In this document: positions 7,184 through 15,965 of the stretch, piece after piece
Position numbering within the stretch: the first letter of the stretch is position 1
How the letters are laid out: the number at the start of each line of letters is the position of its first letter
Assembly (NCBI GenBank): GCA_047633175.1
Contig: JBLIEQ010000021.1
Coordinates: 7,228-71,227 of the forward strand
Reading direction: 5' to 3'
Length of the DNA stretch: 64,000 nt
Source: Motiliproteus sp047633175
GTDB taxonomy: Bacteria; Pseudomonadota; Gammaproteobacteria; Pseudomonadales; Balneatricaceae
Position numbers and translations under genes: made by a program
Notes under the pieces: generated by a model
Databases searched by the model: none
The model's input: the letters and a program-made list of their open reading frames with translations, nothing else
What the model was told of the DNA's origin: nothing

Positions 7184-8244
7184 GGTCAATTTCGGACAGC
7201 AGCATCCAGATGGACTTCTCCTATCAGGGGATTCGATGCCGCGAAACGATCAAAGCGAAGCCTACGGCATCCGTACTCAAGGAGATCTCACGCAAGCGGG
7301 AAACGATTCTGTACGAGATCAGCATGGGCAGCTTTGACTATGGCAAACACTTCCCTGCCAGCAAGAATGCCAGCCGTTTCTCTGCTTTTTGCGGTGATAG
7401 AACCACCATCGAATCTGCGCTGAATGAATGGTTCAAACGAAATCAACGGCGTTTTTCTCTCTCGACAATCCGCGACTATCTCAGCTCGATGAATTTCCAG
7501 CTGATACCGGTTTTCGGTGACCTAAACCTAGATCAACTCTCACCCTCCGTCATTCGAGACTGGATGGCGCAACAGACCATCAGCGCCAAACGGATCAACA
7601 ATATTCTCGTTCCCCTGCGCCAGACATACAAAGAAGCCTTTGAAGATGAGCTGATCGAAAAAGACCCCCTGCAACGCGTGCGTAATCTCAAAGTGTCAAA
7701 ACGCGAACCCAAACCATTCAACAGCCAGGAGATACGAAAAATCCTCGCCCAGCTTGAAGGCCCCAGCAGAAACCTGATTGAGTTTGCATTTGGCTCCGGT
7801 CTGCGCACATCAGAGCTGATCGCCTTGAAATGGGATGATGTCGATATCGACGCGGGAGTCGTCCATGTAAGGGAAGCGGAAGTGCTGGGCCAAGAAAAAA
7901 CAACCAAGACCGTTTCCGGCATGCGCACCGTAGAGCTGATGCAGCAGGCAATTGAAGCTTTAAAAGACCAAAAAGCTCATGGTTACAGAGGCTCTAACCA
8001 TGTATTCTTTGATCCTAAGTCAGGCAAGGCATGGAAAGACAACCATATTATCCGCAACAGAATATGGACACCGGCGCTCAAAAAAGCCGGTGTTGAATAC
8101 CGCAACCCCTACCAGACCAGACACACCTTCGCTTCAACACTTTTGAGCCAAGGCAAAAATCCGCTTCTTATGGCTCAGCAAATGGGGCATAAGGATTGGG
8201 GGATGATACGAACGACATACGGGCGCTGGATAAAAGAATCTTAA
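7159..8244 (+). CDS. int: Tyrosine-type site-specific integrase
   Basis: 361-aa phage integrase. The N-terminal 60 residues (IRS--DSSI-MDF-YQGIRCRE) match the arm-DNA-binding domain of the DUF3596 group; a core-binding helix bundle follows, then the catalytic domain. Visible active-site residues are Arg216 (GLRTSELIALKW), Arg321 in the YQTRHTF box (Tyr replaces the usual first His of HxxR, as often in this group), the GHKDW box and the nucleophile Tyr354 in TTYGRWI. The start at 7159 lies inside xis (25-base overlap); 7210 is an alternative. It presumably recombines the 27-bp ssrA core. Confidence 0.92.
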   Translation: MDRRHPGIRSISDSSIQMDFSYQGIRCRETIKAKPTASVLKEISRKRETILYEISMGSFDYGKHFPASKNASRFSAFCGDRTTIESALNEWFKRNQRRFSLSTIRDYLSSMNFQLIPVFGDLNLDQLSPSVIRDWMAQQTISAKRINNILVPLRQTYKEAFEDELIEKDPLQRVRNLKVSKREPKPFNSQEIRKILAQLEGPSRNLIEFAFGSGLRTSELIALKWDDVDIDAGVVHVREAEVLGQEKTTKTVSGMRTVELMQQAIEALKDQKAHGYRGSNHVFFDPKSGKAWKDNHIIRNRIWTPALKKAGVEYRNPYQTRHTFASTLLSQGKNPLLMAQQMGHKDWGMIRTTYGRWIKES

Positions 8245-8416
8245 ACAAAGGGTTACTGATTACTTCTTAAGCTAGTTATCACAAATAACATCCTACAGGT
8301 GCTTTCACCCTACAATATTATCAAGTTTTTAATTCACTCGACTGACGCCAGCAACTGCAGAAGCTATGAAGGCAGAACCGTAATGGCTGGCCGAAAATTT
8401 ACTATTGTTCAGTGTG

Positions 8417-10870
8417 TCATTTGTGACTATTATTTTCAATTGCCCTTTGTACCGAATTGAATGTTTGCGCCCCATCTCGTATCAGCTCATTGAAATCAAA
8501 GTATTTAGGTTTATGAGCCATGTCATTCCATATACTTTGAAGGTAGTTTCTAAACATGTATGCCCTTTTATACCGGCGATCAATAGAAAATGAATTTATA
8601 TCTATCATCATTTTTTCTCGTGTGCTTTGATCTAATATAGGAGTGTCGAACACCATCGCATCAAAGTAAGAAAATACACCCAACCATCTTTTGAGGTGAT
8701 AAGCACCTATGGTTGTAATCCGAAAAGACTCTGGCATTTCGCCAATCAAAGCTCCGTTAATATCCTCTTCAAATGTTACCCGCTGACAAGTCTCAATAAG
8801 CTTTTTATTAGTACATCTTCTAAGTGAATGACATATTTGATCATTTGTAAAACCAAGGCTTTGCAATTCTTCAAATAATTTCGATGTTAAGCAAAACCCA
8901 TCATTATCTAGATGCTCACCTGAGCTTTCTAAAAATGCCAAGAATATGGAATTAATAAAGTACTCTTTCGAATCCGTTGATGAAATATCGTAGACGTTCA
9001 TTGCAATTGACGTATCAGGATTGTAGTGAGAATATTCACCAAGCAATGCTGACTTTGTAAATTCATGAAGCGGTATTCTATATTTACCCTCCTCATTCAT
9101 TATTCTAATTATTTTGTCTACGTCTACGTTAGGGCTTCCTATAAATCCTGTCACAAACTCAATTGCAGCACGAATATTTCCTCCAGTGATATTAGATAAA
9201 AACTCATACAAGTCAGAACTCTCTGATAGTGAAGAAATCAATGCCTTAAGGAATTTAGATAAATTACCAGAATTAACTCTCATATTATTAATTGTTTCAA
9301 TAGGTATAGTCCCTTCAGCCATACTGAGAGCAAACTGCAATCGCTTTTTAATAACCACATCGATTCTTGGCGGAGATATTGTAAATATTTTATGTGGGTA
9401 TGCTGCTAAAGCACCTGAGCGTTTTGATTTGAAAAATGTTTGCGGCCTTACAGATATAAATACCGCGGAATTCCAATCTTTGGCCAACTCTTGTGCAATA
9501 ATAAAAGTGCGCTGTTGAATATCAAAATCTCTTTGATCAGCATTATCTAAAGAAATAATTACCTGCTTTTTAGTTGACTTTGCATACCCATTGACACACC
9601 TCTTTAGGTGTTGATCTTTTTCCTTCGTTAAATTATCAAGCATTTCTAAAAGTTTTGTCTCATAAAGATCAGGATTACTATCCTTTTTCTCACCCCATAT
9701 TCCTTTAGAGAACCTATGAATATCAGAAGCATATATTCCTTTAATAAACTTAAACGACATAACATCTATATTATATTTATCTTGGAGCTGACTCTCAATT
9801 TCGTTAAGAACGAAAGATTTCAGATCATCAGCAAGCGCTGCTTTTGATCCAAGATCTATATAGATATAAATTGCATTCTTAAACTCTTTATGAGCGCTGT
9901 TATAAATAAGATTTTTTACGAAAGATGTTTTACCAACACCTACATCACCAAGCAATACAATCGGCCTTCTAGCAACAGCTTCTGCAAGAATATCTGGAGA
10001 AAAGTTATCATTTTTTCTCTCTTTTACTGGCGCTATATATGGAATAGATTCGCTTTCATTAAACAATGATGCGTACCTAGCTTCTAATATATTTTTACTT
10101 AATAACGCATACTGGGATAAGGCACCGCTATCACAGTAACATTCAGAAAAGAACTTCTCTTCCATTTCTTCATTTTCGATAATATCTTGTAAAAACAATT
10201 CAGAAAGTTGTCGTAGTGTTGCATGAGTATCACTTCGGTAACGAACCACAGGATAATTAGCTAATTTTGATGAGAGTTTGTTTGGCATCCCGCATTCTCC
10301 AGATACCAAATATCTAGAAATATTTCTTTGTTTTACTCCAGCCTCAGACAGAAGCTGCCAAGCTGTACTAAAATTTTCTGACAAGTGATTTAAACTAGTA
10401 AATACCACTGCTTTCCCATCATAAACAGATATACCATCCTGCCTAGACGCCAAAAATACAATATATTGATGCCCATTGCTAACGATAGCAATCGGTACTC
10501 CTCGTTGACTACAATATTCCTGAGCTTGTTTGATCGCAGATTCCGCATCTTTACTAATTTTCATTAATGATGGAAGGTCTCTTATTAAGCTTTTGGATGA
10601 TCCAGCTGGAATTACAAAATATTGGCCTTCACGTTTAGCCTCAAGAATTGCTAGCCTAGGTTTTCCAAGTTCGTAGTCTGAGAACTTTCTTTGTTCTGAC
10701 TTTTCTACTTCTACTTCATCTTTAGACCAGCCCAGGCATTCAAACAGCAGTTTATCAATGATATGAAACCTTGTTTGGGCTTCATTCATATCGGTATTAG
10801 AATCTAAGCTAGATATGAGTATATTTAAAGTAGCAAGCCCTTCAAACAAAGTTTTCAAATTACTCTCCAT
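8417..10870 (-). CDS. PD-(D/E)xK nuclease-like / P-loop NTPase fusion, candidate anti-phage protein
   Basis: 817-aa protein, island cargo, transcribed against all other island genes. Residues 25-150 resemble the N-terminal nuclease domain of type I restriction HsdR: Asp65, then Glu77-Ala-Lys79 (LAILEAK), followed by a QxxxY-like pair (Gln115/Tyr119). A linker (170-290) leads to a NTPase with Walker A GDVGVGKT (308-315), Walker B VIISLDNAD (437-445) and a sensor-like FISVRPQ strand; the rest is helical, ending in winged-helix-like segments. A nuclease coupled to a STAND/AAA-type switch is a common design in phage-defence proteins (for example the Mrr-STAND Avs type), but no exact family is recognised. 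The gene is visibly AT-rich compared with its neighbours, a sign of transfer. No clear ribosome site precedes the ATG. Confidence 0.7.
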   Translation of the reverse strand: MESNLKTLFEGLATLNILISSLDSNTDMNEAQTRFHIIDKLLFECLGWSKDEVEVEKSEQRKFSDYELGKPRLAILEAKREGQYFVIPAGSSKSLIRDLPSLMKISKDAESAIKQAQEYCSQRGVPIAIVSNGHQYIVFLASRQDGISVYDGKAVVFTSLNHLSENFSTAWQLLSEAGVKQRNISRYLVSGECGMPNKLSSKLANYPVVRYRSDTHATLRQLSELFLQDIIENEEMEEKFFSECYCDSGALSQYALLSKNILEARYASLFNESESIPYIAPVKERKNDNFSPDILAEAVARRPIVLLGDVGVGKTSFVKNLIYNSAHKEFKNAIYIYIDLGSKAALADDLKSFVLNEIESQLQDKYNIDVMSFKFIKGIYASDIHRFSKGIWGEKKDSNPDLYETKLLEMLDNLTKEKDQHLKRCVNGYAKSTKKQVIISLDNADQRDFDIQQRTFIIAQELAKDWNSAVFISVRPQTFFKSKRSGALAAYPHKIFTISPPRIDVVIKKRLQFALSMAEGTIPIETINNMRVNSGNLSKFLKALISSLSESSDLYEFLSNITGGNIRAAIEFVTGFIGSPNVDVDKIIRIMNEEGKYRIPLHEFTKSALLGEYSHYNPDTSIAMNVYDISSTDSKEYFINSIFLAFLESSGEHLDNDGFCLTSKLFEELQSLGFTNDQICHSLRRCTNKKLIETCQRVTFEEDINGALIGEMPESFRITTIGAYHLKRWLGVFSYFDAMVFDTPILDQSTREKMMIDINSFSIDRRYKRAYMFRNYLQSIWNDMAHKPKYFDFNELIRDGAQTFNSVQRAIENNSHK

Positions 10871-10902
10871 AATTATTTATTTGAACTTGATCAGCACTAA
10901 CG

Positions 10903-10931
10903 ATACTATTTACTTGTCAAACATTTAACAA
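10903..10931 (-). promoter_or_regulatory. Promoter of the nuclease-NTPase gene
   Basis: Read on the minus strand, TTGTTA and TAGTAT are separated by exactly 17 bases and end 32 bases before the ATG at 10870. Surrounding DNA is AT-rich. Confidence 0.55.
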
Positions 10932-11173
10932 TAATTATTATCGTGAATAGTTCATGTTTACTGAGAAGCCTTGCGAGGAGGTTTGATGTAATTTATGTTT
11001 CCTCGACTCGACCCCTGTCTTAAACCTGCAACATAACAGAACACATTCAAATCAACAAATGACACTCAGATCGACAACGACTGCCTAAGTCACTGCTCAT
11101 CAGAGGGCATAGCCAGTAAAAATCTGTAGGCATTACCCCTGTGCCCGCTAATTTGCCCTATTTAACAACATCT

Positions 11174-11193
11174 ACAGACGCGGGTTCGAGTCC
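11174..11193 (+). other. T-arm-like fragment in the island's right flank
   Basis: CAGACGCGGGTTCGAGTCCT resembles the tmRNA T-arm region at 4106-4125 (GACGCGGGTTC followed by AGTCC) but has no acceptor or partner strand. It may be an abandoned att site or part of a lost tRNA-like gene. The rest of 10932-11387 holds no convincing gene. Confidence 0.3.
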
Positions 11194-11387
11194 TGAATAA
11201 GGACCTGAACCCACATATCAGACCTAAGCTAATTTACTTTGTCGCCTGTGCGTTCCAGATTCACAATTTACGCCTTAACTTTTCTCGCCTCCATAGCGGT
11301 TTTGACTGTCTCTTTTAAGCGTAACATGCTAGATTTATTTGAATATTTTAGACATTGCAGATCCTTTAGGACCTAAAACCGCGTATC

Positions 11388-11404
11388 TGTCACGATGTCG
11401 TCAC
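11388..11404 (+). repeat. Right candidate arm-type site
   Basis: TGTCACGATGTCGTCAC, the counterpart of 4254-4270, lies 38 bases inside attR. Confidence 0.5.
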
Positions 11405-11442
11405 AGCCACATTTAACCAATTGAATAACAAGGAAAGCTCAT

Positions 11443-11469
11443 GGGTTCAAGTCCCGCCAGCTCCACCAA
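11443..11469 (+). repeat. attR core (27 bp)
   Basis: Second copy of the tmRNA 3' end, identical to 4112-4138. No tmRNA body precedes it, so it is only the right-hand scar of integration. Confidence 0.93.
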
Positions 11470-11552
11470 CACAGGGTCCGCTGAGGACCCAAACAGACCC
11501 GCAAGACCTTTTAAAACAAGGGCTTGCGGGTTTTTTATGGCTATGGTGTCCA
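11463..11552 (+). repeat. Direct repeat of ssrA downstream region, copy 1
   Basis: The stretch from the acceptor end through the terminator to GTGTCCA is closely matched by 13933-14012: both have CCAACACAGGGTCCG, then CCCGCAAGACC, then a terminator arm, then a C-ATRG-GTCCA tail. The two copies flank 2.4 kb containing nudL and the LLM oxidoreductase gene. Confidence 0.7.
11497..11536 (+). terminator. Ancestral ssrA terminator, now downstream of attR
   Basis: ACCCGCAAG pairs with CTTGCGGGT around an AAGG/TTTT-rich loop and is followed by TTTTTT. This was probably the tmRNA terminator before the island inserted. Bases 11537-11913 hold no recognisable gene. Confidence 0.75.
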
Positions 11553-11913
11553 CCCTACTCGGGATGAACATCGTATACGTATAGAAAAGCCAGATTTCTA
11601 TACCTATCGAAGACGACCTGCCTAGAAACCGTCCCTTTGTTTAGATGTTACTTAGCTCATCTCTGCCCAGAGCAGATCACCTGATTCAGTCACCTCTTCA
11701 ACGTAGGAGCAAAACCCCCTCTCCCGCTGACCGGATTGGCCAGAATACCCACAGCCAGCAGGTTGGTGATTGAGCGCTTGTTTCACAAAATGCTCCAATT
11801 AGTGAACGGTTAAAAGTACGATCTTTTAAAAATGCGCGAGGGGGAATAGCAACCTCCGCCCGGGTAGTTCATTGTTGAGTATCTTTAGCGGCACAGAGCC
11901 TAGGAAGCAATCG

Positions 11914-12549
11914 ATGTTGACCGACTGGATAGTTACCAAATTTTCTGTTGCGGGCTACGCCCCGGTCGGCTTTGACGGTGACCTGAGGACCCTGGCTCAA
12001 CACCGGGGTGACCATAGTCTGAATCCGGAGATGCTGAGCGAGATCGGTGAACGGGGTACCCTGATTAAGGCCGCCGTACTGATCCCCATCGTCGTTCGCC
12101 CCGAGGGACTGACGGTACTGCTGACGCGTCGCACCAAGCACCTTTCCAATCATCCGGGGCAGATCAGTTTCCCTGGCGGGCGCACCGAAGCGGATGACGC
12201 CGATGCCGAGCAAGCGGCCCTACGGGAAACCAAAGAGGAGATCGGACTGGCGTCTGAGCGGATCCAGGTATTGGGTCGACTGGATGATTACATCACTCGT
12301 ACTGGGTTTGTAGTGACGCCGGTAGTCGGGCTGGTTAGCCCTCCTTTTGAGCTTAAACTGGACGCCTTCGAAGTAGATGAAGCCTTTGAGGTGCCGCTCG
12401 CGTTTTTAGTGAATCCGCAGAGTCGTCAACGCCACTCCCGCATGCTGTATGGCAAGGAGCGCTTCTTTTATGCCATGCCCTACAGGGACTATTTTATCTG
12501 GGGGGCGACGGCGGGCATGCTGTTCAACCTGTCTCAATTTCTGCGCTGA
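11914..12549 (+). CDS. NUDIX CoA pyrophosphatase (NudL/YeaB type)
   Basis: 211-aa hydrolase that cleaves coenzyme A and its derivatives to phosphopantetheine plus 3',5'-ADP. The CoA-subfamily signature LLTRR---LSNHPGQISFPGG (residues 69-89) leads directly into the Nudix box (88-111, with REx2EE), which supplies the Mg2+-binding glutamates. The start at 11914 follows AGGA eight bases upstream; an in-frame TTG at 11872 is unlikely. It is a stand-alone gene with about 250 bases of empty sequence after it. It lies between two copies of the ssrA downstream repeat. Confidence 0.88.
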   Translation: MLTDWIVTKFSVAGYAPVGFDGDLRTLAQHRGDHSLNPEMLSEIGERGTLIKAAVLIPIVVRPEGLTVLLTRRTKHLSNHPGQISFPGGRTEADDADAEQAALRETKEEIGLASERIQVLGRLDDYITRTGFVVTPVVGLVSPPFELKLDAFEVDEAFEVPLAFLVNPQSRQRHSRMLYGKERFFYAMPYRDYFIWGATAGMLFNLSQFLR

Positions 12550-12798
12550 GCTATTTATTGGTTCTTGGATGACTGCAATTGCGTTGCATAACGGGCCTCT
12601 CGGCCGGTACCTAACCGGATCGCATCCCGGGTTTACGCAGGCTGCGTATATCGCCTCGTTATCGTCTAGAGCAGAGTCTTTTGTATCGTTTCCACGGGTG
12701 ATACGCTGCCATTGTGCTAGCTTACTGCGCAGTTATCGCTGGGATAATTGATCGATAATTTTCCTACCTGCCCCCCAAATGACATATAGGCCCTGCAA

Positions 12799-13794
12799 AT
12801 GCCCCCCTTTTCTATCCTGGACCTTTCTCCAATCACCGCTGGAAGTGATGCTGGGCAATCTCTGCGTAATACGTTGGATTTAGCTCAGCATGCGGAAAGA
12901 TGGGGATACCACCGTTACTGGTTGGCGGAGCATCATAATATGCAGGGCATCGCCAGCGCTGCAACCGCGGTGGTCATTGGCCATGTCGCGGCAGGCACCA
13001 AGACTATCCGCGTGGGAGCAGGGGGTATTATGCTGCCCAATCATTCACCCCTGGTGATTGCCGAGCAGTTCGGCACACTGGAGTCGTTGTTTCCCGGCAG
13101 AATTGAGCTTGGCTTAGGCCGAGCACCTGGCTCAGATCAAGCAACAGCCTATGCCCTGCGCCGTAATCTCAATGCGGACGCTGATCAGTTTCCACAGGAT
13201 GTGGTGGAGCTACTCAGTTATTTTCAGGAACCGAGTGAAGGACAAAAGATTCATGCCATCCCCGGCTCGGGTTTGCAGGTGCCCGTCTGGATACTGGGCT
13301 CCAGTCTTTTTGGTGCGCAGCTAGCCGCCGCACTGGGCTTGCCCTATGCCTTTGCTTCGCACTTTGCCCCCGAGCAAATGCTAGCGGCCATTGAGCTATA
13401 TCGCCGTCAGTTTCGCCCGTCAGAAACACTGGACAAACCGTATGTGATGCTAGGATTCAATGTGTTTGCCGCAGACAGCGATAATGAAGCGAATTTTATC
13501 GCCAGCTCCATGCAACAAGCCTTTCTTAATTTACGTCGTGGCCAACCCGGAAAACTGCAGCCGCCGATCAAAGATTTTATGCAACAACTACCCTTCGGCG
13601 AGCAAACTATGCTCAATCAAATCATGTCCTGCTCAGCGATAGGCGCGGCCGCGACGATCAGCGATAAACTTCAGCAGTTTATAGCTCTCACTAAAGCCGA
13701 TGAGTTGATGATTACCTCGCAAATTTTTTCTCATGAAGCGCGATTAAGGTCTTATGAGATTACGGCGGAGGTGAGGAAAGGTTTGTGTATTTAA
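12799..13794 (+). CDS. LLM-class flavin-dependent oxidoreductase (luciferase-like)
   Basis: 331-aa TIM-barrel protein of the bacterial luciferase family, related to the single-component YhbW-type group. Diagnostic parts are the N-terminal SILDLSPI strand, the RYWLAEHHN box, VGAGGIMLPNHSPLVIAEQFG and the ELGLGRAPG phosphate loop that binds reduced FMN. Substrate is not predictable. Length is normal and no frameshift is seen. Ribosome site before ATG 12799 is poor. It follows nudL but is separated by 249 bases, so co-transcription is uncertain. Confidence 0.9.
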   Translation: MPPFSILDLSPITAGSDAGQSLRNTLDLAQHAERWGYHRYWLAEHHNMQGIASAATAVVIGHVAAGTKTIRVGAGGIMLPNHSPLVIAEQFGTLESLFPGRIELGLGRAPGSDQATAYALRRNLNADADQFPQDVVELLSYFQEPSEGQKIHAIPGSGLQVPVWILGSSLFGAQLAAALGLPYAFASHFAPEQMLAAIELYRRQFRPSETLDKPYVMLGFNVFAADSDNEANFIASSMQQAFLNLRRGQPGKLQPPIKDFMQQLPFGEQTMLNQIMSCSAIGAAATISDKLQQFIALTKADELMITSQIFSHEARLRSYEITAEVRKGLCI

Positions 13795-13920
13795 TTGGGT
13801 GTTTGGTTTTGAAACCATAATAGGGCTATTTGGCCACGCTTTAGCTTCTAAAACGCAGGGACGCTGTCATACCTTCAACATTAAAATATATTTATCATAT
13901 ATTTAAACCGTCAATTATAC

Positions 13921-14012
13921 TCCCGCTGGCGCGCCAACACAGGGTCCGACAAGGTCCCGCAAGACCTCTTCAGACAAGGACTTGCAGGTCTTTTATCCCC
14001 ATAGCGTCCAGG
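13921..14012 (+). repeat. Decayed third ssrA-3'/terminator scar
   Basis: TCCCGCTGGCGCGCCAA at 13921-13937 is a mutated version of the att core end TCCCGCCAGCTCCACCAA, and the following 75 bases repeat the region after attR, including a weaker terminator hairpin and T-run (about 13957-13994). It has no tRNA function. It probably marks the right end of an older integration event or a duplication. Confidence 0.6.
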
Positions 14013-14221
14013 AACGCTCCATGCAATCCTGAGTGTTTAGCGGTACAACGCCCGCACTGCTAAAATGGCCAGAACAACCAAACCTCTCACTAACACCCTA
14101 GCCATAGAGCGCGCGCGAACTACTCGCTAAGATGATAATCCCCAGCCGCACCGCGACAATCCTTGCAAACACCCTGCGTTTGCGTTGTGCTGCAACAGAT
14201 TTTAGAAAAGAGAGAACACTG

Positions 14222-15094
14222 ATGATAATTTTAGACGGTGGCATGGGCCAGGAGCTCGTGAAACGTGCAGGCAAAGCGACGGATCTATGGTCGATGCAGG
14301 CGCTTATGGATAGTCCCAAGAGGGTGCGCCAGGTGCATGACGACTATTTTGCCGCCGGGGCCCAGATTGCGACCACCAATACCTACTCGGTCTTGCCGGA
14401 CCGGTTAGAGTCCAAAGGCCTGAGTGAGTATTTAGTGCCTATGACCCGCTCTGCCTGTGAAATGGCGGTAGCCGCGCGTGATGCCCATGGCGCCGGGCAA
14501 GTGGCAGGCTCGCTGGGTCCACAGGGGTTTTCCTACCAACTCGATAAAACCCCGCCAGCCGAGCAGGCCGCAGAAATCTATGCGAATCTGGCGCGGCTGC
14601 ATGCCGAATATGTCGACTTTCACCTGCTGGAAACCATGTCCTCGATCGATCAGGCCCGGGGTGGATTGCTGGGTGCCGGCGTGACCGGCAAGCCAATCTG
14701 GATATCCTTCTCGGTGGACGATACCGACGGCACCCGATTGCGCTCGGGCGAACCCTTGGCAGACGCCATAGCGCTGCTCAAGGCGTTTAAGCCGGCGGTG
14801 GTGCTGATCAACTGTTCATCGCCAGAGGCCGTGTCCCAGGGTCTGCCCGTCCTCGCAGGCCATGGCTTTACCCTGGGCGCTTATGCCAACGGCTTTACGT
14901 GCATCCATGCTGATTTCAACTCTATCCACGCCACAGTGGATCTGCTGAAAGCCCGCACCGATCTGGGTCCGGAGGAGTATCTGGCTTTTGCAAAGACCTG
15001 GGCCGAGAGCGGCGCCTCGGTGATTGGCGGCTGCTGTGAAGTGGGACCGGGGCATATTGCTGCGCTGTCGGAGTACTTCGGGGGGGTGAGCTAG
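14222..15094 (+). CDS. Homocysteine S-methyltransferase family protein
   Basis: 290-aa zinc enzyme of the MmuM/BHMT fold, which transfers a methyl group from a donor such as S-methylmethionine or betaine to homocysteine. The N-terminal ILDGGMGQEL motif and the three zinc ligands are present: Cys198 (INCSSPE) and Cys271-Cys272 (GGCCEVGPGHI). Methyl donor cannot be told from sequence. The start at 14222 follows a purine-rich AAGAGAG; the longer frame from 14132 adds a non-homologous arm. Monocistronic, downstream of the 13.9-kb scar. Confidence 0.88.
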   Translation: MIILDGGMGQELVKRAGKATDLWSMQALMDSPKRVRQVHDDYFAAGAQIATTNTYSVLPDRLESKGLSEYLVPMTRSACEMAVAARDAHGAGQVAGSLGPQGFSYQLDKTPPAEQAAEIYANLARLHAEYVDFHLLETMSSIDQARGGLLGAGVTGKPIWISFSVDDTDGTRLRSGEPLADAIALLKAFKPAVVLINCSSPEAVSQGLPVLAGHGFTLGAYANGFTCIHADFNSIHATVDLLKARTDLGPEEYLAFAKTWAESGASVIGGCCEVGPGHIAALSEYFGGVS

Positions 15095-15199
15095 GGGGAG
15101 TGGTGTGGCGACTGGGGGTGCTGAACGGAGAAGGCAAGGTGACAGGCTCCAGGTACATCCGTACGCATGAGAGCCTGTATCTTCTCTGTGAACTCGCTG

Positions 15200-15895
15200 C
15201 TAAAGCGCAACCCTTCTAGTAAATCCTGAAATAAATTCAGCCTTGTCTAATGAGTAGTGACAGCGGCGATGGCAGTTTGGGCACAACGCTACCGTATTAC
15301 CGACAGTATCATGACCACCTTGAGCCAAGTGGTTCAAATGATGCACCTCCAGGTATGGAGCACCAGCATCAGTCGTGAACGGGGCTTGTACCCCACAGCC
15401 CTCGCACACCCCAGCAGCATTCTCTAGCACCCAGGCTTTGACTTGAGGGCATCGCATGTAACTAGACGTTGTTGAGGTGCCTACTACAGGTGCTTGCTGC
15501 CCAACAGGAGGAGTAGAGTCTGGCTTGATTAGATCTCTGGCTACAGCAACCCGCTTTTCCAGTTCCTGCGGATCATCCGTGGGGGCAAGGACGTCAGGCC
15601 GTTGACCAACCAGCATCCTCTGGAGCTGCTCAATCACATTGGAACCAACATTTTTAGCGGGCTTGTATCCGGGTATATAGGGGCGTCCAATCGCTTGCAG
15701 AGCCGCCGAGATATTTTGCATGCGGTATTCTATCGATCCCTTCGTGCGATTACTGAGCGCCCCCTCTCGTAACTCACGATTGATCTCTGATTTGATGTAA
15801 GGCTGACCTGTGTGTTCTTTATCGAGCATCAGCATGTAGGCTGTAACGACAGCTCTGAGTTCTTCCTCACTCCAGCGTTGATTTGACTGCGCCAT
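15200..15895 (-). CDS. HNH endonuclease, McrA-like
   Basis: 231-aa protein. The N-terminal 85 residues (RWSEEEL-AVV-AY--ML--E, then RTKGSIEYRMQNISA) resemble the N-terminal domain found with HNH restriction endonucleases that attack modified DNA. The C-terminal HNH domain has CEGC (Cys164/167), the catalytic EVHH (183-186), Asn200 and CPNCHR (Cys205/208), forming a zinc-stabilised beta-beta-alpha-metal fold. Target recognition is unknown; a type IV restriction role is inferred. It is a lone gene, convergent with the methyltransferase and next to an IS remnant, fitting an acquired defence gene. Confidence 0.78.
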   Translation of the reverse strand: MAQSNQRWSEEELRAVVTAYMLMLDKEHTGQPYIKSEINRELREGALSNRTKGSIEYRMQNISAALQAIGRPYIPGYKPAKNVGSNVIEQLQRMLVGQRPDVLAPTDDPQELEKRVAVARDLIKPDSTPPVGQQAPVVGTSTTSSYMRCPQVKAWVLENAAGVCEGCGVQAPFTTDAGAPYLEVHHLNHLAQGGHDTVGNTVALCPNCHRRCHYSLDKAEFISGFTRRVAL

Positions 15896-15965
15896 GGTTC
15901 CCTCCTTGGTTTGGGGCCATCATGGCATTGAACCAAGGGTGTTACCATCGTCTATAAAAGGCTCG

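Larger units (their letters stand above)
4112..11469 (+). mobile_element. Integrated genomic island in the ssrA 3' end (~7.3 kb)
   Basis: The element is bounded by two identical 27-bp copies of the tmRNA 3' end (4112-4138 and 11443-11469). The tyrosine integrase gene lies inside with its excisionase. Contents in order: HUH replication endonuclease, a GC-rich hairpin, two small genes, an operator/promoter region, orf123, xis, int, then one AT-rich gene on the opposite strand encoding a nuclease-NTPase fusion. No capsid, terminase, portal, tail or conjugation genes are visible. A replication initiator plus int/xis without structural genes points to a phage satellite or a small replicative integrative element that depends on a helper (inference). 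Confidence 0.9.

Noticed and set aside
11174..11193. A tRNA gene at the T-arm-like fragment
   Set aside because: No D-arm, anticodon arm or acceptor stem can be formed around it.
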